Source: an uncultured Bacteroidota bacterium (GTDB taxonomy: Bacteria; Bacteroidota; Bacteroidia; Bacteroidales; P3). Taken from it: DNA of 64,000 nucleotides. The notes beneath the pieces are model-generated. The model was not told where the DNA came from. It saw only the letters and a program-made list of their open reading frames with translations, and did not search any database. Position 1 is the stretch's first letter; every line of letters starts with the position of its first letter. Below are positions 58,143 through 64,000 of this stretch, piece after piece. A program made the translations under genes and the position numbers. Where the stretch lies: NCBI GenBank assembly GCA_900545215.1, contig UQXW01000001.1, forward strand, positions 1 to 64,000, written 5' to 3'.

Positions 58143-59027
58143 ATGGCAGCAAAAAAGACATCGGCATTGGGAAAAGGTTTGGAGGCTTTGTTGGGTGGAA
58201 CGCCCGTAAGCAGGAATGACAACAATATAGGCACGCTTGCTGCCGAGTTGAGTTATATTCCGTTGGACAAAATAAAGCCTAATCCCGAGCAACCGAGAAA
58301 GGAATTCGATAAACAAGCCCTTGAAGAACTCACGCAGTCTGTAAGGGAAAACGGCGTCATCGTTCCGATAACCGTAATGAAAGAAAACGGTGAATATGTC
58401 TTGATTGCAGGCGAAAGAAGATACCGTGCCGCAAAGTCGGCAGGTCTTTCCGAAATTCCGGCATACATAAGGATTGCAACCAAAAAGGAAGTCATGGAAA
58501 TGGCTTTGGTGGAGAATATCCAGAGAGAGGATTTGAATGCCATTGAAATAGCCTTGGCATTGAAGGGATTGATAGAAGAATGCAACCTTACGCAGGAACA
58601 GATGAGCGAAAGGATAGGAAAGAACCGTTCGACGATAACCAATTACCTCAGACTTTTGAAACTGCCGGCGGAAGTGCAGGTTGCAATCCGCAATAATCAA
58701 ATTTCGATGGGACACGCACGCTGTTTGGTCAATCTGGAATCCGATGGCGAGCAAATCGAAATGATGAAACGTATCATCGAAAAAGGTCTTTCCGTTCGTC
58801 AGGTCGAGGATTTGGCAAAGCAAAGCAGGGAAAAACAACAGCAGGGGCAAATCAAGAAAAAACAACTGCCCGATTTCCATGCCGCAAGACGCGAAGCATT
58901 GTCCGCCAAACTCGACACGGACATCGAGATAACCCGTTCCCAAAGAGGTAAAGGCAAAATCACAATAGCCTTCAAGAATGACAAAGACTTCGAACGCATA
59001 ATCGCATTATTGGAAAGCGAGAAATAA
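58143..59027 (+). CDS. parB: Chromosome partitioning protein ParB
   Basis: 294 residues. N-terminal LGKGLEALLGG, the CTP-binding ParB/Srx core YIPLDKIKPNPEQPRKEFD near 38 and AGERRYRAAKSAGL near 87, then MALVENIQREDLNAIEIA and a helix-turn-helix (QEQMSERIGKNRSTITNYL near 147). C-terminal dimerisation region ends FKNDKDFERIIALLESE. Followed three bases later by the DUF5683 gene. Confidence 0.95.
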   Translation: MAAKKTSALGKGLEALLGGTPVSRNDNNIGTLAAELSYIPLDKIKPNPEQPRKEFDKQALEELTQSVRENGVIVPITVMKENGEYVLIAGERRYRAAKSAGLSEIPAYIRIATKKEVMEMALVENIQREDLNAIEIALALKGLIEECNLTQEQMSERIGKNRSTITNYLRLLKLPAEVQVAIRNNQISMGHARCLVNLESDGEQIEMMKRIIEKGLSVRQVEDLAKQSREKQQQGQIKKKQLPDFHAARREALSAKLDTDIEITRSQRGKGKITIAFKNDKDFERIIALLESEK

Positions 59028-59030
59028 CAG

Positions 59031-59576
59031 ATGAACCCTTGTAAAGGTCTTTTATTTGCACTGATGCTGCTCCTCGTGAGCAGTAATCTTTTTTCGCAAG
59101 AGCCTTTTACGGCAAGCAAACTCCATTCGGCAAAGCGTGCAACGCTTTATTCCGCAATCCTTCCGGGAATGGGACAGGTTTATAATAAACAAACATGGAA
59201 AGTTCCGGTCATTTACACCCTCGGAGCAGCGACAGCCTACCTTGCAATAAGCAATTACCAAAACTCGATCAAGTTCAAAGACGAGTACTATAACCGTTTG
59301 AACGGAAACACAGCCGAATTGCTTGCCGATTACGCCACATACAGCGACGAAAGCATACTTGCACTGCACCAAGCATACGATAAAAATTTTCAACTCGGCA
59401 TAATGCTTTCTGCCGCCGTCTATCTGTTGAACATCGTCGATGCAATGGTTTACGGACACCTCTTCGACTTCAACATAAACGACGACCTGTCGGCTTCGCT
59501 CACCCCATTCGCATACCCGGGCTTTGCAGGCGTTGCCCCGAATATAGGAATGACATTATCAATCAGAATGAAATAA
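59031..59576 (+). CDS. DUF5683 membrane-associated protein
   Basis: 181 residues with a signal peptide or N-terminal anchor (7-22, LLFALMLLLVSSNLFSQ) and helices at about 60-78 and 125-142. The conserved AILPGMGQVYNKQTWKVPVI is the DUF5683 hallmark. Bacteroidota genomes place this gene after parB, so the order parA-parB-DUF5683 is expected; role unknown. Confidence 0.86.
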   Translation: MNPCKGLLFALMLLLVSSNLFSQEPFTASKLHSAKRATLYSAILPGMGQVYNKQTWKVPVIYTLGAATAYLAISNYQNSIKFKDEYYNRLNGNTAELLADYATYSDESILALHQAYDKNFQLGIMLSAAVYLLNIVDAMVYGHLFDFNINDDLSASLTPFAYPGFAGVAPNIGMTLSIRMK

Positions 59577-59589
59577 ACACAAAAGCAAT

Positions 59590-60825
59590 ATGAGAACACT
59601 GGTAACGAACATAAAAAGCCTTGTGCAGACGGAAGAAACCCCTCGTGAAGCCGTATGCGGAGAGGCAATGGCAGAAGTGGAAAGCATAAACGATGCTTAC
59701 CTTATCGTTGAAGACGATAAAATTGCCGACTTCGGCAAGATGAGTGAAATGAAAGAGCAGAACGCCGACAAAATCATCGATGCAAAGCAATGCTTTGTGC
59801 TACCTTCTTTCTGCGATTCGCACACCCATTTGGTTTATGCAGGCTCTCGCGAAATAGAATACATAGACAAGATACGCGGATTGAGCTATGAGGAAATCGC
59901 AAAACGCGGAGGCGGTATTTTGAACTCGGCAAAACGTTTGCAGGAAACAGATGAAAACGAACTATACGAGGATGCATACCGACGTTTGCAGGAGATAGCA
60001 AGCCTCGGTACCGGAGCAGTGGAAATAAAGTCCGGATACGGATTGACGACAGAGGCGGAGTTGAAAATGTTGAGAGTAATCCGTCGATTGAAAGAGAACT
60101 CACCCCTGACCATAAAGGCAAATTTCCTCGGAGCTCACGGAGTGCCTATGGAATACAGAGGAAGACAGGGCGAGTTCGTGGACTTGGTCATAAACGAAAT
60201 GATACCTCTTGTGGCAAAAGAGAAATTGGCAGACTTCATAGACGTTTTCTGCGACACCGGTTTCTTTACTGTTGAAGAGACAGACCGCATGCTTGAAGCA
60301 GGAGTGAGATATGGTCTCACCCCAAAGATACATGCCAACGAATTAGACTATTCCGGAGGTATCGAAGTGGGTGTAAAACACGGAGCCTTGTCCGTCGATC
60401 ATTTGGAATGCGTAGGCGATAAGGAAATCGCAGCCTTGAAATCCTCCAAAACCATGCCTACCATCTTGCCGGGAGCAGCATTCTTCCTTAACATGCCGTA
60501 TTCTCCGGCTCGAAAGATGATTTCCGCCGGACTACCCGTTGCAATGGCATCGGATTTCAACCCCGGTTCTTCTCCAAGCGGCAATATGCAAATGATTATG
60601 ACATTTGCATGCGTCAACTACCGTCTTACACCGCAAGAAGCCCTCAATGCAACAACCATAAACTCCGCATACGCAATGGGATTGAGCCGAACACACGGTT
60701 CAATATGCCGAGGTAAGAAAGCCAACTTCTATATCACGAAACAGATACCTACACTCGAATACATACCATATTATTATGGCACAAACAAAGTAAGCCGTAC
60801 TTTCTTGAACGGAAAAGAACAATAA
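59590..60825 (+). CDS. hutI: Imidazolonepropionase
   Basis: Third step of histidine degradation, opening imidazolone propionate to formiminoglutamate. 411 residues, amidohydrolase fold: metal motif CDSHTHLVYAGSREIEY near 75, VEIKSGYGLTTEAELKML near 140, FLGAHGVPMEYRGR, IHANELDYSGGIEVGVKHGA near 240 and ASDFNPGSSPSGNMQMIM near 317. No other hut gene is in the window. Follows DUF5683 by 13 bases; a terminator lies behind. Confidence 0.95.
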   Translation: MRTLVTNIKSLVQTEETPREAVCGEAMAEVESINDAYLIVEDDKIADFGKMSEMKEQNADKIIDAKQCFVLPSFCDSHTHLVYAGSREIEYIDKIRGLSYEEIAKRGGGILNSAKRLQETDENELYEDAYRRLQEIASLGTGAVEIKSGYGLTTEAELKMLRVIRRLKENSPLTIKANFLGAHGVPMEYRGRQGEFVDLVINEMIPLVAKEKLADFIDVFCDTGFFTVEETDRMLEAGVRYGLTPKIHANELDYSGGIEVGVKHGALSVDHLECVGDKEIAALKSSKTMPTILPGAAFFLNMPYSPARKMISAGLPVAMASDFNPGSSPSGNMQMIMTFACVNYRLTPQEALNATTINSAYAMGLSRTHGSICRGKKANFYITKQIPTLEYIPYYYGTNKVSRTFLNGKEQ

Positions 60826-60846
60826 CATTATCGGCATACTGTATCG

Positions 60847-60879
60847 AAGGGGCGGGCAAAAGTCAGCCCCTTTCTTTTT
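60847..60879 (+). terminator. Terminator of hutI
   Basis: AAGGGGC/GCCCCTT hairpin (about 60848-60872) then TTCTTTTT. Confidence 0.75.
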
Positions 60880-60975
60880 GTACAATGATTAAAGTCTGCT
60901 TCTATGATGATTTTCCACCTTTGCGAGAAGAAATTACTATCCGTAAAATTGAAAACATCGGAACTTTTGCAACTT

Positions 60976-61006
60976 TTTGTTGCCTTGACTATTTTTCGTA
61001 ACTTTG
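60976..61006 (+). promoter_or_regulatory. Promoter of the M1-like peptidase gene
   Basis: TTTG at 60976-60979 and TAACTTTG at 60999-61006, spacing 19; the leader is about 230 bases long. Confidence 0.75.
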
Positions 61007-61009
61007 CCA

Positions 61010-61245
61010 CCGTTCATGCCGGCAATCATCTGTTGCGGTGTTTGTTCATCAAAATATGACGATATGGAGCTTTTCATCATTATATTGCTTTTCGTTCTCG
61101 CTTCACGGAGAGAAGCGGTCGATATTTCGGCTTGACCGAAATCATGTATGCCCTTTATGCAGAAGTAAGGTTTTCAAAAGAAAAATTCAGATTGTCGTTT
61201 GCAAGATTGTTTGCTCCTTTGATTGAATTATAAGACTTTAAGAAT
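61010..61245 (+). other. Long 5' leader of the M1-like peptidase gene
   Basis: Transcribed leader with one clear hairpin ATTTCGG...CCGAAAT (61123-61141). A 62-codon frame at 61038-61226 containing CPLC is present but not supported as a gene. No known riboswitch was recognised. Confidence 0.45.
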
Positions 61246-63558
61246 ATGAGAAAATTCAAATCCGTTGTTTTTTGTTTGTCGATGTTGCTGTTGCATCTTT
61301 GTAATGTCGGGTTGTTTGCCCAGAACTTCGATGTCTCGGACTATGAGATAAATCTCGATGTCGATCATTTGCAGCCGAACAGGCATATCGGTTACACGAA
61401 GTTGACCTTGCGTATGCTGTCTTCGGAAGATGTTTCCGTGCAACTCGATTTGAGAAATCAGTTTGTGGATTCCGTCTTGGTGAATGGTCGGACTGTGGCA
61501 TTCGACTATGATGGAAATAAAATCCTTTTCTCGCTTCCGCAGCCCGCTTTGCCGAATGAGGACGTGGAAGTGAGGGTTTACTATAACGGAGGCAACAACG
61601 TGGAGCCTTACGGTTGGGGAGGTATTCATTATACGAATGATATAATTTACAATCTCGGCGTTGCTTTCGGCGATTTCCCGCATGCTTACGGCAGGGCTTG
61701 GTTCGCATGTAAGGACAGCTTCACCGACAAAGCTCGATTCAGGTTCGATATAACCGTGAACAAAGATGTGAAAGCCGTTTGCGGCGGTGTGTTGGATTCT
61801 GTAAGCAGAGGCGAGAGTTCGGATACCTATCATTGGACGCTGAACAGGGAAATCCCAACTTATTTGGCAAGCATGGCTGTTGCGGATTTCGCCGTTATGG
61901 AGCGTAATCTGCAATCCTTAAACGGTAATGTGCCATTGCAGGTGTTTTATTTCCCTTCCGACAGTGCGGCTGTGTATCGTAATTTCGAGAAGTTCGATTC
62001 CGCTTTTGCGAATATGGAAAGGCTTTTCGGAGCTTTCCCTTTCGAGCGGGTGGGTTACTGCACCACTCCGCAGGGGAGCATGGAGCATGTAGATAATATT
62101 GCTTTCGTTCGTTCTCTTGCTTCTTCCTTCTCGCTTTCTTCGCAATCCGTGATGGTGCATGAGTTCGCTCATTCATGGTTCGGCAATCTGATTACTTGCG
62201 AAAGTGCGGGCGATATGTGGATAAACGAGGGTTGGACGACTTTCACGGAGAGATTGAGTCTTGAAGCCATGCACGGCAGCGAATATGCAAAGGAACATTT
62301 TCGCCAAAAGGCGGAAGAGGTGATTGCGAAGTTGCCTTACCGAGAGGGTGTCTTCGCTTTGTCCGGTGTGGACAGCAGCAGAACGTATTCTTCCACCGTT
62401 TACGACAAAGGAGCCTTGGTGGCGATGAGTTTGAAAGCCTATATGGGAGACAGCCTTTTCTATTCGAGTGTGAGAAAACTGTTGAACGATTTTGCTTATT
62501 CCAATATAAATTCCCACACCTTGCGGGACAGTCTCTCTTCTTACTCCGGCATCGATTTGACGGACTTTTTCGATTATTACGTTTTTGATACCATCACTCA
62601 TCATTTCGCAATATCGGAAGCCGTTTTCGGCAATAATTCCGCAGAGATAAGAATTCGCTCTCGCAGTGCAGTCGATGAGAATGCCGTTTGCGGCAATGCA
62701 CGTCTTCCGATTACTTTCATGTCTTCCGATTACAGGCTTTGCAAGCGTACCATCGAAGACGACGGTACGCAGAAGCGGCATACGTTTTCGCTTCCTTTCA
62801 CTCCCGTTGCGGCATTCTTGGATATGGAGGAAGAGTTCTTCGATTTGACGACGGATTCCTACAAGAAAATCGGCGAAAGAGGTCTTTACGAGTTCAAGAA
62901 CTCTTATAGTCGTGTTTTCGTTCACTCTTGCACCGATAGTTTGCTTGTAAGGAGTACTCTGCATTGGGTGGGAGAGAGTGCAAATGTCGGAAAGCATGGC
63001 GTGGACAGGTTCTCCGACAAGCATTATTGGACGATTGAGGGTGTGAATACGGAGAATGCGGAAGCGGAAGCAAGGTTCTATTATGAGGTGGCGGGTTCCG
63101 ATATTCCCTTCGATGCCTCCCTGTTGACCTCGTATGCTTCCTTGGATTCCCTTATGTTGTTTTATCGTCCGGATATGGGCAGTGAATGGGAGTATGTTGA
63201 GACAGCCGAACCTTCTTCCGGCAGGGGATATATCTCCACGCCTCTTCACAGGGGTGATTACATAATGGCGATTGGCGATAAGGCTGTCGTGGGGCTTGCT
63301 GAACCTGATTCAGGGGAGCAAAGCGGCATAAAGGTTTATCCTCAGCCCGCAACTGGTTGTTTGAATGTGGAGTTTCCGAAGGCGGAGCAGGATTTCGTCA
63401 TTTCTGTTTTCGATACTTTGGGAAGGAAACTCTTTTCCGAAAAAGGAAAGAAGGGTATGGACTGCATGAGGTTTAATTTCAGCCTTCCGAGTGGCGGTTA
63501 TGTGCTTGATTTGAGGCTTGGCGAAAGGTCGATACGTCAAAATTTCGTGGTGAAATAG
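61246..63558 (+). CDS. M1-family-like metallopeptidase with type IX sorting domain
   Basis: 770 residues. Signal peptide to about residue 25 (NVGLFAQ). N-terminal beta domain of M1 proteins (HLQPNRHIGYTKLTLRML), then the gluzincin site HEFAHSWFGNLI near residue 305 with the third zinc ligand Glu in NEGWTTFTERLSLE near 328. The substrate motif usually GxMEN is GSMEH here (QGSMEHVDNIAF), a variant. A long beta-rich C-terminal part ends in a type IX sorting domain (IKVYPQPATGCLNVEF, LPSGGYVLDL), so the enzyme is probably surface-exposed or secreted for peptide nutrition. Own promoter with a long leader. Confidence 0.88.
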   Translation: MRKFKSVVFCLSMLLLHLCNVGLFAQNFDVSDYEINLDVDHLQPNRHIGYTKLTLRMLSSEDVSVQLDLRNQFVDSVLVNGRTVAFDYDGNKILFSLPQPALPNEDVEVRVYYNGGNNVEPYGWGGIHYTNDIIYNLGVAFGDFPHAYGRAWFACKDSFTDKARFRFDITVNKDVKAVCGGVLDSVSRGESSDTYHWTLNREIPTYLASMAVADFAVMERNLQSLNGNVPLQVFYFPSDSAAVYRNFEKFDSAFANMERLFGAFPFERVGYCTTPQGSMEHVDNIAFVRSLASSFSLSSQSVMVHEFAHSWFGNLITCESAGDMWINEGWTTFTERLSLEAMHGSEYAKEHFRQKAEEVIAKLPYREGVFALSGVDSSRTYSSTVYDKGALVAMSLKAYMGDSLFYSSVRKLLNDFAYSNINSHTLRDSLSSYSGIDLTDFFDYYVFDTITHHFAISEAVFGNNSAEIRIRSRSAVDENAVCGNARLPITFMSSDYRLCKRTIEDDGTQKRHTFSLPFTPVAAFLDMEEEFFDLTTDSYKKIGERGLYEFKNSYSRVFVHSCTDSLLVRSTLHWVGESANVGKHGVDRFSDKHYWTIEGVNTENAEAEARFYYEVAGSDIPFDASLLTSYASLDSLMLFYRPDMGSEWEYVETAEPSSGRGYISTPLHRGDYIMAIGDKAVVGLAEPDSGEQSGIKVYPQPATGCLNVEFPKAEQDFVISVFDTLGRKLFSEKGKKGMDCMRFNFSLPSGGYVLDLRLGERSIRQNFVVK

Positions 63559-63619
63559 AAAAAAGTTTCTCCGGATTGTTTACTTTTTCCATTTTTCGTT
63601 GTCTTTCGAGCGAAAGTAT

Positions 63620-64000
63620 ATGGAAGAAAAGAAGGAAATCGTCGAATTGGTGGAACTCTGTCGCAGAAACGACAGGGTGGCTCAGCGTAAGATTTTCGAG
63701 AGGTACAAAGGCGTTATGTTCTCGATTTGCAAACGCTACATGCGAAGTTCCGCCGATGCGGAAGATGCCTTGATTTCGGGCTTTACCAATGCGTTTCTGA
63801 AAATGGATTCGTACAACGGCAGCGGGACTTTCGGCAGTTGGCTGAAAGCCATAATTGTAAACAACTGCATAAACCTCTATAAGCAAGAGCTGAGACGCAA
63901 TCAGGTGGAACGAGGGGAAGAAAGAGAGGAGTTCGTCGAAGAGCTTGAGATGGAGGACAGGTTTTCGACAGATGAGTTGTATGATGCGATAAATTCCTTG
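63620..64000 (+). CDS. RNA polymerase ECF sigma factor (truncated by window end)
   Basis: 127 codons are visible from ATG 63620 and the frame is open at the window end. Region 2 is typical: LVELCRRNDRVAQRKIFERY, MFSICKRYMRSSADAEDALI and FGSWLKAIIVNNCINLYKQE. The rest (acidic linker EEREEFVEELEMEDRFSTDE, then the start of region 4) agrees with the ECF sigma factors of Bacteroidota. A likely ribosome-binding region is weak; it starts 61 bases after the M1-like gene. Confidence 0.9.
   Translation, partial: MEEKKEIVELVELCRRNDRVAQRKIFERYKGVMFSICKRYMRSSADAEDALISGFTNAFLKMDSYNGSGTFGSWLKAIIVNNCINLYKQELRRNQVERGEEREEFVEELEMEDRFSTDELYDAINSL

Noticed and set aside
57279..58943. 554-codon open frame on the minus strand across parA and parB
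   Set aside because: It is antisense to two unmistakable genes, is Cys/His/Phe-rich in a way produced by reverse reading of their codons, and has no promoter or family resemblance.
57000..60000. parS site near parAB
   Set aside because: No 16-bp palindrome of the TGTTTCACGTGAAACA type was found by eye in or around the genes.
61038..61226. 62-codon frame with CPLC in the M1-like gene leader
   Set aside because: Could be a leader ORF, but no start signal or conservation can be shown, so it is not listed as a gene.
1..64000. tRNA, rRNA or tmRNA genes
   Set aside because: No T-loop GGTTCRANYCC with acceptor stem or conserved rRNA block was seen when reading the intergenic regions; a tRNAscan search would be decisive.

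Overview
The window is a single contiguous stretch of a Bacteroidales-type (Bacteroidota) chromosome. Three things support this. Many genes are preceded by the Bacteroidota promoter (TTG near -33, TAnnTTTG near -7). Three secreted proteins look like type IX secretion substrates: a BspA-like leucine-rich repeat protein, a gingipain-like C25 protease and an M1-like metallopeptidase. Phylum-typical families and gene orders also occur (DUF4271-hemD-rnpA-yidD, parA-parB-DUF5683, DUF3276, the secreted 'asparagine synthetase B-like' protein). No rRNA, tRNA, CRISPR array or intact insertion sequence was seen. The genus cannot be fixed from the sequence alone.

Layout. 1-3.1 kb: translation operon thrS (5' truncated)-infC-rpmI-rplT-rplS; infC appears to start at ATA. 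3.1-5.3 kb: a decayed accessory islet with an IS30-type transposase relic, two similar element ends in the same orientation, a sigma factor gene broken by a stop and a deletion, and small membrane ORFs. 5.4-8.2 kb: gcvP. 8.6-10.2 kb: lgt and gpmA. 10.3-13.2 kb: PepSY-like lipoprotein, BspA-like protein and an elaborate hairpin cluster. 13.2-18.4 kb: secreted AsnB-like protein, dnaB, metK, marC. 18.5-25.4 kb: clpC, an MlaE/MlaF-type ABC pair, a 7TM-HD phosphohydrolase and a sugar nucleotidyltransferase. 25.4-32.4 kb: a secreted YD-like protein, the C25 protease and DUF4271-hemD-rnpA-yidD. 33-38 kb: a type III restriction-modification system whose methylase follows a strongly folded RNA. 38-44.5 kb (minus strand): deaD-rpe-cpsB-like-purB-msbA-like. 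44.6-47.5 kb: two small secreted proteins, then pyrBI with an attenuator-like leader. 47.6-51.1 kb: yceD-rpmF-plsX-fabH-metallo-hydrolase. 51.5-56 kb: secreted protein, GNAT/YoaP-like protein, and the lipoprotein-EEP-nth operon. 56-60.8 kb: yggS-like, DUF3276, parA-parB-DUF5683, hutI. 61-64 kb: M1-like peptidase and the start of an ECF sigma factor.

The main unexplained signal is a dispersed intergenic repeat found nine times between 8.2 and 52.5 kb. It is about 80 bp long, has up to four near-palindromic AAACGGCGTTT cores and an oriented AATTCTTTCGGCG centre, and occurs in both orientations. One copy abuts the pyrB promoter, one lies inside the pyrBI operon, and one supplies the last codons of the MsbA-like transporter. 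The second highlight is the pyrBI leader: a 31-codon Cys-rich leader peptide ORF ends four bases before a perfect terminator with eight T residues, with a possible pause hairpin upstream. This is the architecture of transcription attenuation. A third is the 214-nt rod-like RNA whose closing stem ends at the base before the methylase start codon.
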